Positions 50,892-59,578 of a DNA stretch of 64,000 nucleotides are shown in pieces. The stretch comes from Luminiphilus sp. Its GTDB lineage: Bacteria > Pseudomonadota > Gammaproteobacteria > Pseudomonadales > Halieaceae. Both the position numbers and the translations under genes were made by a program. Numbering within the stretch: the stretch's first letter is position 1; each line of letters begins with the position of its first letter. The notes beneath the pieces are model-generated. The model was not told the origin of the DNA. It saw nothing but the letters and a program-made list of their open reading frames with translations, and ran no database searches. The stretch covers positions 23,489-87,488 of the forward strand of contig JAQWUD010000013.1 of NCBI GenBank assembly GCA_029242325.1, in the 5' to 3' direction.

Positions 50892-53507
50892 TTACCCTGT
50901 GTTGCGCATTCCCGCCGCAATGCCGGCCATCGTCACCATTAGCGCCTGCTGGATCTCGGGCGTGCTTTCAGTTCGCACCCGACGTAACAACTCTGCCTGC
51001 AGCAAATTCAGCGGCGCAGTATAAATGTTGCGCAATCCGATCGACTGACGCCCCCAAGCATCATGCTGCAACAACTTGTTGCTTTCGATAATAGTCAGGA
51101 GCGTCTGCACATCCGTCTGCAACTGCGCCCGCAACAGACGACCAACAGGCTGCAAAGCAGGTTCTACCAATAGTTGTTCATAATGCGCTGAGAGCGTGTG
51201 GTCCGATTTGGCGAAGACCATCTCAAGCATGGACAGACGTGCGCGAAAGAAAGGCCATTCGCTGACCATTTCCTTCAGCACACCCAGCTGCCCCTCATCG
51301 ACCAAACCTTGCAGCGCCTGCCCGGCGCCCAACCAAGCTGGCAGCATCAAACGATTTTGCATCCACGCAAAAATCCACGGAATCGCGCGCAAGCTCTCGA
51401 TCCCACCGTCAGATTTGCGACGTGCTGGCCGGGAGCCCAACGGCAACGACGCCAGCTCTTGCTCGGGTGTTGCCTGTCTGAAGTAGGGAACAAACTGTGG
51501 GTCCTCGCGCACCCAGTGGCGATAGACCTCACAAGACTGCGCCGATAGCCGTTCCATCATTTCCCGCCAAACTGGCGTGGGCTCTGGAGGGGGCAGCAAA
51601 TTAGCCTGCAAGATTGCACTGACATACTGACCCAGCGTATTCACCGCCAGCGCAGTCATGCCCAGTTTGGTGCGAATCATTTCACCTTGCTCTGTCACCC
51701 TCAGGCCCTGCGCCAACGACCCGGGGGGCTGAGACAACAGCGCCTGATGTGCGGGAGCACCACCGCGGCCAATCGTACCGCCGCGGCCGTGAAACAGTGT
51801 CAACGCCACGTCGTGAGCAGAGCAGGTCGCCAGCAGCGTTTCCTGCGCACGATATTGCGCCCATCCCGCAGCCAACATACCCGCATCTTTTGCACTATCT
51901 GAATAACCGATCATCACCATCAATTTTTTATTGATGCGGGCTCGATAAGCCGGGTCTGTGAGTAACGCATCCACCACGGAAGACGCATTATCAAGGTCGC
52001 TTAACGTCTCGAAGAGTGGCACCACCTGCATCTGCTCAGAACATCCAGTCGACTTGAGCAGTAGCTGCACTGCGAGTACGTCTGACGGCGAGCCCGCCAT
52101 CGAAATCACATAAACACCCAAGGCCTCCTCCGGCGCAGCGGCAATCATGTTAAAGGTATCGAGTACCTCCCTGTCCTTTGCATCAAAGGGGCTGTCCCAT
52201 GGGATCAGGGGCCTTGGGCTGCTGAGTTCATGCTGCAACCACGCTACGCGCTGAGCCTCAGGCCATTCGCCATAGTCACCCACCTCCAGCATTTGCGTGA
52301 TAGCGCTCATCACGGAGCGATGGCGACCGCTCTCTTGCCGAATATCCAATTGAATCAGGTAGGGTCCAAAACAGTGCGCCCGGCGCAAGGTATCCCACAA
52401 GGCACCGCGCGCCATCTCGATTAATCCACAGTCAATTAAACTGTCATAACATGCTCGTAAAGGACCCAGCAGCGCCTCTGGGGTCAGTGGCTCCGGTGCG
52501 GCTGCCGCCTGATTCAGAGAGGCCTCGAGTGCCTGCCGCTGCCGACGCAAAGTCACCAGCAGCGGCTTGAGCACCGCGCGATAAGGCTCTCTATCGCCAA
52601 GCGCCCTGCTCCTCAATGACTCTGACGCAGTGGTCACTGACAGCTCTTCGTACAACAATGCAATATCACCGCTAAAGAGTTCACACGCCTGCCACTGAGC
52701 TAACAGCAAAACCTCGCGCGTTACTGAGGCTGTGACATTGGGATTGCCATCTCTATCGCCACCAATCCAGCTCGATATTTGGATAGGACACCACGCGGGT
52801 CCGGGTAAATTGAGGGAATAGGATTCGCAAACGACATCGATCTGGCGGAGAAACCGGGGGACCGCATCCCAGAGTGAATTTTCAATCACGGCAAAACCCC
52901 AGCGGGCTTCATCGACCGGCGTAGGCCGTTGGGTTCTGAATTCTTCTGTATGCCAGATTTGTGAGATCAACTCAGCAATACGACGCTGAATCTGCTGCCG
53001 TGAGAGATCACTTTGCGCTGCACTGTCGAGAGTGGCAAGGCAATGACTCAGGGCCCGGTGTTTGTGGATGAGTGTGCGTCGGGTGATCTCTGTGGGATGG
53101 GCCGTGAGAACCAAATCAATGTGAAGTTTCTCAATCGCCGATTGAATCTCAGTGTCCTTGGCGTGGGTCTGTAAAACCCTCAGCGTCTTCTGCAGTGCCG
53201 AGATCGCCGAAAAATGTGGCTCGGTGCGAACCGATGCGGTGTGTTGCTGATCGGCAATGTTGGTCAAACTCAGGAACTGGCTGAAGGCACGGGCAATCAA
53301 CAGGAACTCCCGCCCCTCTAAAGAGGCCAGCAACTGATCGAGCGCCTCCCAAGTATCGCTGTCTTGCACCTCCTTGGAGCGCAGACGAATTTGCTCTACC
53401 CGGTCAAACAACGCTTCTCCCGCGGTATCGAGGATAATCCTGCCCAGCATATCGCCCAACAGACGCACGTGTGCACGTAACGGGGCGGTGTCCACCACCT
53501 CGACCAT
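50892..53507 (-). CDS. ppc: Phosphoenolpyruvate carboxylase
   Basis: An 871-residue enzyme, close to the 883 of E. coli, that adds bicarbonate to PEP to give oxaloacetate. The catalytic His region LVLTAHPTEITRRTL is near 130, the Lys/Arg-containing MIGYSDSAKDAG near 525 and the FHGRGGTIGRGGAPAHQAL loop near 570; the C-terminus ends MRNTG as expected. It is encoded 32 nt downstream of hexR on the same strand, so co-transcription is likely. In aerobic phototrophs anaplerotic CO2 fixation by this enzyme is thought to be important. Confidence 0.96.
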   Translation of the reverse strand: MVEVVDTAPLRAHVRLLGDMLGRIILDTAGEALFDRVEQIRLRSKEVQDSDTWEALDQLLASLEGREFLLIARAFSQFLSLTNIADQQHTASVRTEPHFSAISALQKTLRVLQTHAKDTEIQSAIEKLHIDLVLTAHPTEITRRTLIHKHRALSHCLATLDSAAQSDLSRQQIQRRIAELISQIWHTEEFRTQRPTPVDEARWGFAVIENSLWDAVPRFLRQIDVVCESYSLNLPGPAWCPIQISSWIGGDRDGNPNVTASVTREVLLLAQWQACELFSGDIALLYEELSVTTASESLRSRALGDREPYRAVLKPLLVTLRRQRQALEASLNQAAAAPEPLTPEALLGPLRACYDSLIDCGLIEMARGALWDTLRRAHCFGPYLIQLDIRQESGRHRSVMSAITQMLEVGDYGEWPEAQRVAWLQHELSSPRPLIPWDSPFDAKDREVLDTFNMIAAAPEEALGVYVISMAGSPSDVLAVQLLLKSTGCSEQMQVVPLFETLSDLDNASSVVDALLTDPAYRARINKKLMVMIGYSDSAKDAGMLAAGWAQYRAQETLLATCSAHDVALTLFHGRGGTIGRGGAPAHQALLSQPPGSLAQGLRVTEQGEMIRTKLGMTALAVNTLGQYVSAILQANLLPPPEPTPVWREMMERLSAQSCEVYRHWVREDPQFVPYFRQATPEQELASLPLGSRPARRKSDGGIESLRAIPWIFAWMQNRLMLPAWLGAGQALQGLVDEGQLGVLKEMVSEWPFFRARLSMLEMVFAKSDHTLSAHYEQLLVEPALQPVGRLLRAQLQTDVQTLLTIIESNKLLQHDAWGRQSIGLRNIYTAPLNLLQAELLRRVRTESTPEIQQALMVTMAGIAAGMRNTG

Positions 53508-53539
53508 GATTTCTCCTCAGATTGTTAGTCAATCGCTTT

Positions 53540-54400
53540 TCAGTCCCCGGAGGGATAACGGGTCGATTTCAAGCTGTCTTTAATGCGCGCAAGGTGCGGC
53601 AAAATACTCTCGCCCCTGCGCAGGGTCATCCCCGTCGCCAAAACGTCCAGCACCGAGAGTTGCACGATGCGCGAAGTCATAGGCAAATAGTCATCCGTGT
53701 TCTCTGCGACACTTAAGCCAATACTCAGATGACTCGCGGCCGCCAGTGGCGACCCCTCTGTTGTGAGTGATACCACTGTCGCCTCGGTAGTCCGCGCGAG
53801 CTCCGCTGTCTCCACCAGAATTTCAGTACGGCCTGTGTGAGAGATGAAAAAAAAGACGTCCCCCACGCCTCCTCCGGCTGCCAGCATCCGGTGCATCAGC
53901 GGGTCTGTGCAGGTCGTTACGGGCACTTTGAATCGGAAAAACTTGTGCTCGGCATCCTGCGCTACTGCCGCAGAGGTGCCCAATCCCAAAAAATAAATGT
54001 GTCGCGCCTGTGCCAGATAATCGACCGCTCGCTCTATAGCGGACAGTGGCAGCTGATCGCGAGCAAGGATTAGCGCGGTGATCGTGTTATCAAATAACTT
54101 CCGTGGATAGGTGTCGATGTCGTCGTCCATTTCTACGGCGCGACTGATATATCTCACACCTGACACCAGTGAGCGTGCCAAACGTAACTTAAAGTCCGGG
54201 AAACCCGCGGCGCCAAACCGCTTACAGAACCGGTTCACACTGGGCTCGCTGACACCGGCCGCGGCAGCCAATACCGCAATACTGGAGCGCGTTGCGGTCT
54301 CGGGATCCTCGAGGATGGCGTTAGCGACCTTGGCCTCGGATTTGTTCAAATCCGGTAGCGCGGCACTCAACTGCGCCAGTAGATTGTTTTCCTGATTCAT
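53540..54400 (-). CDS. hexR: RpiR-family regulator HexR
   Basis: A 286-residue regulator with an N-terminal RpiR winged helix (1-77; SIAVLAAAAGVSEPSVNRFC is the recognition region) and a C-terminal SIS sugar-phosphate domain (about 120-255, with FLGLGTSAAVAQDA and FFFISHTGRTEILVETA). HexR of gamma- and betaproteobacteria senses 2-keto-3-deoxy-6-phosphogluconate and controls central carbohydrate genes. It diverges from gap, and HexR-type sites are present in the shared region and at edd. ppc follows on the same strand. Confidence 0.93.
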   Translation of the reverse strand: MNQENNLLAQLSAALPDLNKSEAKVANAILEDPETATRSSIAVLAAAAGVSEPSVNRFCKRFGAAGFPDFKLRLARSLVSGVRYISRAVEMDDDIDTYPRKLFDNTITALILARDQLPLSAIERAVDYLAQARHIYFLGLGTSAAVAQDAEHKFFRFKVPVTTCTDPLMHRMLAAGGGVGDVFFFISHTGRTEILVETAELARTTEATVVSLTTEGSPLAAASHLSIGLSVAENTDDYLPMTSRIVQLSVLDVLATGMTLRRGESILPHLARIKDSLKSTRYPSGD

Positions 54401-54489
54401 ATTTGACGCATTTTTCTGAACTCTAACCGCGGCTGCGAAGATCCCCGTGGATCAGTGAACACACTCCTTCGTAGTGTATCCGTTTTTTG

Positions 54490-54504
54490 TGTAATAAAAC
54501 AAAA
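54490..54504. promoter_or_regulatory. HexR half-site upstream of gap
   Basis: TGTAATAAAACAAAA matches the left half and the AT centre of the HexR consensus but not the right half. It lies 38 bp upstream of the full site at 54542-54556. Confidence 0.4.
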
Positions 54505-54541
54505 TATCAGCCAGATAATAGCTGGTTTTTCTTGTTTTATA

Positions 54542-54556
54542 TGTAATAAAACTACA
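54542..54556. promoter_or_regulatory. HexR operator upstream of gap
   Basis: TGTAATAAAACTACA matches the HexR consensus TGTARTWWWAYTACA exactly. It is about 85 nt upstream of the gap ATG, and a nearly identical site (TGTAATTAAACTACA) occurs upstream of edd. Confidence 0.8.
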
Positions 54557-54639
54557 TTATGGGCACTCAAGCGGTGCTCAGGCTACACCCCCGCAAAAAC
54601 GGGGAGCCACCACCGACGCTGGCGAGGGGGAACAAAACA

Positions 54640-55674
54640 ATGCTTAACGTTGCCATTAATGGATACGGCCGTATTGGGCGTAATATTCTTCGCGCTTTTT
54701 ACGAGCGACCGGAACTGCGGCAATCGATGCGACTGGTAGCGATCAATGACCTGGGTTCGCCGGAAATGAACGCCCACCTGACCCAGTTTGACACCACTCA
54801 CGGCCGCTTCGCACAGGCAGTCAGCACAGAAGGTACGGACATGATGGTTGGCACCGATCGTATCCGAATATGTTCAGAGCGGGATCCGCAGCGGCTACCA
54901 TGGGAAGCGATGGCGATTGACATCGTTTTCGAATGCACCGGATTGTTTACTGATCGCAAGCCTGCGCGGAAGCACATTCTTGCAGGTGCAAAACGAGTGC
55001 TCGTTTCTGCGCCTGGCAAAAACATGGATTCCACCGTGGTGTATGGCATCAACCACAACACGCTGACCGATGCAGACGTTATCGTGTCGAATGCTTCGTG
55101 CACCACAAATGGCCTCGCGCCTATCGTTAAGCCCCTCAATGAAACTGTGGGGATTGAACAGGGCCTTATGACCACCATCCACGCATATACCAACGATCAG
55201 AGTCTGGCTGACGTGCATCACAATGATGCCTATCGTGCACGCGCTGCCGCGCACAGCATAATACCGACCAAAACCGGCGCCGCTGCGGCAATTGGTTTGG
55301 TCATGCCGGACCTTAATGGCAAGCTCGATGGCTTGGCTGTTCGTGTCCCCACACTGAATGTATCGCTGGTTGACCTGACTTTTACCGCCTCGCGCAGCAC
55401 CTCAGCAGAAGAGATCAACGCCATTATGCTGAGAGCCGCTCAAGCGGACACCGCCGGCGTGCTGGGCTATAACGCTCAACCGCTGGTATCCATTGACTTC
55501 AATCACAACAGCTACTCAAGTAACTTCGATGCCAACCACACCCGCGCGCAAGGAAGGCTGGTCAAGGTGCTGGCCTGGTACGACAACGAGTGGGGATTTT
55601 CCAATCGCATGTTGGATACAGGGCTTGCTATGGCAGCAACCGCTCTGAAGCAGAACATGGGCGTGGCCGCGTAG
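54640..55674 (+). CDS. gap: Glyceraldehyde-3-phosphate dehydrogenase
   Basis: A 344-residue type I GAPDH, started at ATG 54640 behind GAGGGGG. It has the NAD-binding INGYGRIGRN (5-14), the acidic VAINDL that favours NAD, and the catalytic Cys in SNASCTTNGLAP (the usual C after TTN is G here, as in some GapB/GapN-like enzymes), and WYDNEWGFSNRML near the end. It catalyses the phosphorylating oxidation of glyceraldehyde 3-phosphate, or the reverse. A HexR site lies upstream, so it is part of the HexR regulon, and a strong terminator follows. Confidence 0.95.
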   Translation: MLNVAINGYGRIGRNILRAFYERPELRQSMRLVAINDLGSPEMNAHLTQFDTTHGRFAQAVSTEGTDMMVGTDRIRICSERDPQRLPWEAMAIDIVFECTGLFTDRKPARKHILAGAKRVLVSAPGKNMDSTVVYGINHNTLTDADVIVSNASCTTNGLAPIVKPLNETVGIEQGLMTTIHAYTNDQSLADVHHNDAYRARAAAHSIIPTKTGAAAAIGLVMPDLNGKLDGLAVRVPTLNVSLVDLTFTASRSTSAEEINAIMLRAAQADTAGVLGYNAQPLVSIDFNHNSYSSNFDANHTRAQGRLVKVLAWYDNEWGFSNRMLDTGLAMAATALKQNMGVAA

Positions 55675-55700
55675 GGCTACGCCCCACCAGTGAGTGCTTT

Positions 55701-55723
55701 GGGGGCTTTCGCCCCCTTTTTTT
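55701..55723 (+). terminator. Intrinsic terminator after gap
   Basis: GGGGGC-TTTC-GCCCCC forms a 6-bp GC stem followed by seven T residues, 26 nt after the gap stop. It is the clearest intrinsic terminator in the window. Confidence 0.95.
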
Positions 55724-55809
55724 GCTCAGTTACCGCAGCCAGCACTTGAGGAACTGCTACCCTGATAAACCTCGTTAAGAGAGAACTGCCGACGCCATCC
55801 CGAAACTGC

Positions 55810-56490
55810 TTAAGGTGCCCACCAACAGTCAAATCCGGCAGCGCCTAAAACGGCATTAATAGGATGGGTGAGCTCATTGCCGCTCTCAACCGCCGCATCG
55901 AAAACGGCCTTTTTCTTCTCACCCACGATATGAATCATTCCGCAACGCGTATTCAGCAGACGCTGCTTCGATAAAGTGACGCGCTGATAGGGTGCATATT
56001 TGGGGTAAGTGATCAAAACGTCGTCCTGCGTGGTCAGTCCTGTATTAAGCTCAGGCGCACAGGGAAATAATGATGCGGTGTGCGCGTCCTCCCCCATACC
56101 CAAGAGCACTACATCGAATTGGGGGATTACTGAAAGTTGCTCCGACAGCAACGAGAGATTGGCAAGCGCATCATCGGGAACCGCTACCAGTGATAAAAAC
56201 GCCGCGGTGGTCGCCTGCGCCGTCAGCAACGCATGCCTTACCAGCCGCTCGTTGCTGTCCTCATGACCGGTTGAAACCCAGCGTTCGTCCGCCAGCATCA
56301 CCGTAACGCGGCTCCAGTCAATGGGCGCCCGCGCAAGCAGCGAAAACAGATTAACCGGCGTACTGCCACCGGACACCACGAGGTAAGCCGATCCCCGCGC
56401 TTCAATGCCCTCTCCCAGGCGAGTCACTACAGCCTCGGCTAGGGCCTGATCAAGGGCATCTCGTTCAGTAAAAGGTCGCCATTCAGACAT
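55810..56490 (-). CDS. pgl: 6-phosphogluconolactonase
   Basis: A 226-residue DevB-type lactonase, started at ATG 56490 ([15 protein letters not shown]), overlapping the zwf stop by 8 nt. It has [15 protein letters not shown], the [15 protein letters not shown] region and [15 protein letters not shown] with the catalytic His. It hydrolyses 6-phosphogluconolactone to 6-phosphogluconate, downstream of Zwf. It is the last gene of the edd-glk-eda-zwf-pgl operon. Confidence 0.93.
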   Translation of the reverse strand: MSEWRPFTERDALDQALAEAVVTRLGEGIEARGSAYLVVSGGSTPVNLFSLLARAPIDWSRVTVMLADERWVSTGHEDSNERLVRHALLTAQATTAAFLSLVAVPDDALANLSLLSEQLSVIPQFDVVLLGMGEDAHTASLFPCAPELNTGLTTQDDVLITYPKYAPYQRVTLSKQRLLNTRCGMIHIVGEKKKAVFDAAVESGNELTHPINAVLGAAGFDCWWAP

Positions 56491-57931
56491 GCCAGCTGCG
56501 ACCATCACGATCAATCAACAGCTCTGACTTACTCGGCCCCCAACTGCCTGCCTGATAGCTATTCACCGTGAGTCGGGCTTCTTCACAAGCCTTGATCAGT
56601 TGATCACACCAGCGCCAACTCTCTTCAATTTCCTCGCGGCCTACGAACAACGAGGGATCACCATTAATGGCATCGAGAAACAAGCGCTCATAGGCGTCAG
56701 GAATGCGATCGATATCTGCATCCTCACGGAAATCAAAATTTAACGTATGCGTTTGCAGTGAGAGTTTGTCCTTCAAACTTTGCCGTTTGGAGACCATGGC
56801 CATCTCGATACCCTCATTCGGTTGCAAACGAATAACCAGTCGATTGGGTTCGGCAGATTCCCCCTCACCAAAGATATGGTGCGGCAGTGCCTTGTATTGA
56901 ATGATAATTTCGGTGACCTTATCGGGCATGCGCTTTCCGGTTCGAAGATAGAAAGGAACGCCAGACCAACGCCAATTGTCGACGTAAGCCTTGATCGCAA
57001 CAAAAGTCTCGGTATCACTCTCTGGACTCTGGCACCCCTCCTCGTCGAGATAACCGGGTACTGACTGCCCACCAATAACGCCCTGACTGTACTGACCTCG
57101 CACTACGTGATCCTTGATGCTCGCAACATCCAGTGGCCGCAGGGCTTTCACAATCTTTACTTTTTCGTCACGAATACTCTCCGCTTCCAGAGAATTGGGT
57201 GGCTCCATCGCTACAAGACACAACAGCTGCATCAGGTGGTTCTGTACCATATCTCGCAATTGGCCCACGCCGTCATAATAAGTCCAGCGACCTTCGATAC
57301 CCACCTTTTCTGCCACAGTGATCTGAACGTGATCGATACAGCTCTGATCCCACTGGGAATTGATGAATCGATTGGCAAAGCGCAAAACCAAGAGGTTCTG
57401 GACCGTCTCCTTACCCAGATAGTGGTCAATCCGATAGATATCCTGCTCGTCAAAATATCGGCCGATGGTCTCATTCACCTCTCCAGAAGTGGCAAGGTCC
57501 TCGCCAATGGGTTTCTCGAGGACAATACGTCGAGGTCCATTGAGACATCCGTCGCTGCTCAGTTGCGCACAAATCGGCGCGAACAGTGAGGGCGGGGTCG
57601 CGAGATAGAACAAATTCATGCGGCCGTCGTCGAGCCATGCTTGCAGGCCCTCGAATGCGCGCGGCTCTGAAAAGTCGGCCGTGAGATATGCGATGCGCTC
57701 ACTGAATGCTTGCCATGCACCGTCGTCGATGTCCTGACGCATATAACGCGTCATCTTCGCCCGAAGCTCATTCTGAAACGCCGCACTGTCTTGATGTTGC
57801 CTCGCGACTGCGGCGATACGTAAGTCATCGGGCAACAAGCCCACTGCATTCAGCTGAAAAAGAGCAGGAAATAATTTACGGGCCGACAAGTCGCCGGTAG
57901 CACCAAAGATAATCAGATCGATTTTGCTCAC
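56483..57931 (-). CDS. zwf: Glucose-6-phosphate 1-dehydrogenase
   Basis: A 482-residue enzyme with the NADP-binding IIFGATGDLSARKLFPALF near the start and the catalytic-site RIDHYLGKETVQN. It oxidises glucose 6-phosphate and supplies NADPH. The ATG overlaps the eda stop as ATGA. With pgl, edd and eda it gives a complete Entner-Doudoroff route. Confidence 0.95.
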   Translation of the reverse strand: MSKIDLIIFGATGDLSARKLFPALFQLNAVGLLPDDLRIAAVARQHQDSAAFQNELRAKMTRYMRQDIDDGAWQAFSERIAYLTADFSEPRAFEGLQAWLDDGRMNLFYLATPPSLFAPICAQLSSDGCLNGPRRIVLEKPIGEDLATSGEVNETIGRYFDEQDIYRIDHYLGKETVQNLLVLRFANRFINSQWDQSCIDHVQITVAEKVGIEGRWTYYDGVGQLRDMVQNHLMQLLCLVAMEPPNSLEAESIRDEKVKIVKALRPLDVASIKDHVVRGQYSQGVIGGQSVPGYLDEEGCQSPESDTETFVAIKAYVDNWRWSGVPFYLRTGKRMPDKVTEIIIQYKALPHHIFGEGESAEPNRLVIRLQPNEGIEMAMVSKRQSLKDKLSLQTHTLNFDFREDADIDRIPDAYERLFLDAINGDPSLFVGREEIEESWRWCDQLIKACEEARLTVNSYQAGSWGPSKSELLIDRDGRSWHV

Positions 57932-58581
57932 TGCTGTACCTCAGACCTTAGCGAGGCGCACATCTCGACGGCCTCTCTCGCCAATTGATAAATTGCTTCC
58001 CATTGTCCTTCCCTGAGCAGCCCACGCGGTGTCAACCAGGACCCCCCCACCGCGACGACGCTGTTCACACTCAGATAGGTGGCCAAGTTATCGGGTGTGA
58101 TTCCGCCTGTGGGCATGAAGGTCAGGTCGCCAAATGGGCCCGAAAAGGCCTTGATAGCCGCAGCGCCACCAGACGCCTCAGCGGGAAAGAACTTCAGTGT
58201 GCGATATCCCCGATCCAGCGCCGTCATTATCTCAGAGCCGGTCACGGCCCCTGGCAGAAACGGAAGCTCATATTTTGCCGCAGTGTCGAATAAGGCGTCG
58301 GCAGCGCCAGGGGAAACAATAAAATCGGCGCCCCTATCGATAGCGGATCGAAATTGCTCCCTGTTAAGGACAGTACCGGCACCTACCAATTGATCTGGAA
58401 ATGCCGCCTTGATGGCGCCCATGGCTTCCAGACCGATTTCGGTACGCAATGTGATCTCAAGTGCCGACACGCCGCCGCTGAACAATGCCTCAGCGAGCGG
58501 AACCGCGTGCGCGACCTGCTCCACTACCACCACGGGAACCACTGGGCATGCCAGGCGCGCAAGAAACTGATCAGTATTCAC
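57928..58581 (-). CDS. eda: 2-keto-3-deoxy-6-phosphogluconate aldolase
   Basis: A 217-residue class I KDPG aldolase. The GTG at 58581 (after GAGGAGG) is my preferred start; a GTG 6 nt upstream or a GTG at 58614 would extend the N-terminus. The ALEITLRT segment carries the catalytic Glu, and LKFFPAEASGG contains the Schiff-base Lys. GAGTVLNREQ and GAVTGSEIMTAL are also typical. It overlaps glk by 11 nt. It cleaves KDPG to pyruvate and glyceraldehyde 3-phosphate. Confidence 0.93.
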   Translation of the reverse strand: MNTDQFLARLACPVVPVVVVEQVAHAVPLAEALFSGGVSALEITLRTEIGLEAMGAIKAAFPDQLVGAGTVLNREQFRSAIDRGADFIVSPGAADALFDTAAKYELPFLPGAVTGSEIMTALDRGYRTLKFFPAEASGGAAAIKAFSGPFGDLTFMPTGGITPDNLATYLSVNSVVAVGGSWLTPRGLLREGQWEAIYQLAREAVEMCASLRSEVQQ

Positions 58582-59578
58582 TGCCACCCTCCTCGGCACA
58601 TAGCAGCGCGGCACCGAGTAATCCCGGGTCTGGATGAGTCACGACGGAAGTCGCTATCTGCCCATTAAAATCGGCAAACCGACCTTTAGCGTGAAAGCGC
58701 GCGCGAAAGTCACTCTTGCGTAGTAAATCAATGTAGCGCGGCGCAATACCCCCAGCGATGTAAACACCCCCGCGTGCTCCCAAAGTCAGGGCGAAATTGC
58801 CCGCTGCGGCGCCCAAGACGGAGAAAAAGGTATTCATCGCCTCTCCTGACAGTGCATCGCCGCCCGCCCGAGCCGAATTACCCACGTCTTCAGGGTCCAG
58901 TTGTATCGCCTCGACGCCGCGTATATCTGCGAGACATCGGTAAATATTCATGATGCCCGCGCCGCATAAAAGTCGCTCGATGGATACCCTGCCATACTGG
59001 GCGCGCAGCCTGCTCAGTATCTCTTCCTCAACATGAGTGATGGGCGCAAAATCAACGTGCCCCCCTTCACCCGGCAGCACGATCGCATCACCCCGCGAAT
59101 CAAATGCGAGTGTTGCTACTCCCGTGCCGGTGCCGGGACCAATCGCCACTTTGGGGGCCCCCGCGACCACAGTGCCCCCGCCAATTACCTCGAGATGCTC
59201 CGGGCCAAGCGCCGTCAATGAGCGGGCCACCGCCGCAAAATCGTTGACAATGCGCACATCGGAACACCCGATCTGTTCCGCCACACCCGACCTGGTAAAA
59301 CGCCAGGGATTATTCGTAAAGCTGATTTCCTCTTGTTCAGGGATCGCAGCCACCGCCAAACAAACCTTGGTCAATCGCGCACTGGGATCAGCAAGTTCCA
59401 CCCAATCCCGCTGCAGTTGAACCAGCACGTCCTGAAACGAAGGAAAGTCAGTCACTGCGTATGTGGCAATGGCCGCTGGCACCGGATCACTCGATTCTGC
59501 AAATGCGAAACGCGCGTTCGTGCCGCCAACATCGGCCACCAGATGAAGACACCGGGAGGTGTGGCTGTCAGTGGCCAT
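58571..59578 (-). CDS. glk: Glucokinase
   Basis: A 335-residue ROK-unrelated bacterial glucokinase (Glk family). Start at ATG 59578, overlapping the edd stop by 11 nt. It has the phosphate motif ADVGGTNARFAFAE, GPGTGTGVATLAF and the glucose-binding LPGEGGHVDFAP. It phosphorylates glucose to feed zwf. Presence suggests import of free glucose rather than a PTS route, but no transporter is encoded nearby. Confidence 0.92.
   Translation of the reverse strand: MATDSHTSRCLHLVADVGGTNARFAFAESSDPVPAAIATYAVTDFPSFQDVLVQLQRDWVELADPSARLTKVCLAVAAIPEQEEISFTNNPWRFTRSGVAEQIGCSDVRIVNDFAAVARSLTALGPEHLEVIGGGTVVAGAPKVAIGPGTGTGVATLAFDSRGDAIVLPGEGGHVDFAPITHVEEEILSRLRAQYGRVSIERLLCGAGIMNIYRCLADIRGVEAIQLDPEDVGNSARAGGDALSGEAMNTFFSVLGAAAGNFALTLGARGGVYIAGGIAPRYIDLLRKSDFRARFHAKGRFADFNGQIATSVVTHPDPGLLGAALLCAEEGGSEY

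Larger units (their letters stand above)
54401..54639. promoter_or_regulatory. hexR/gap divergent regulatory region
   Basis: This 239-nt region separates hexR and gap. It contains one HexR-type site and one half-site, listed separately, an AT-rich run at 54480-54560 where the gap promoter is expected, and a strong GAGGGGG ribosome site at 54624-54630. Confidence 0.6.
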
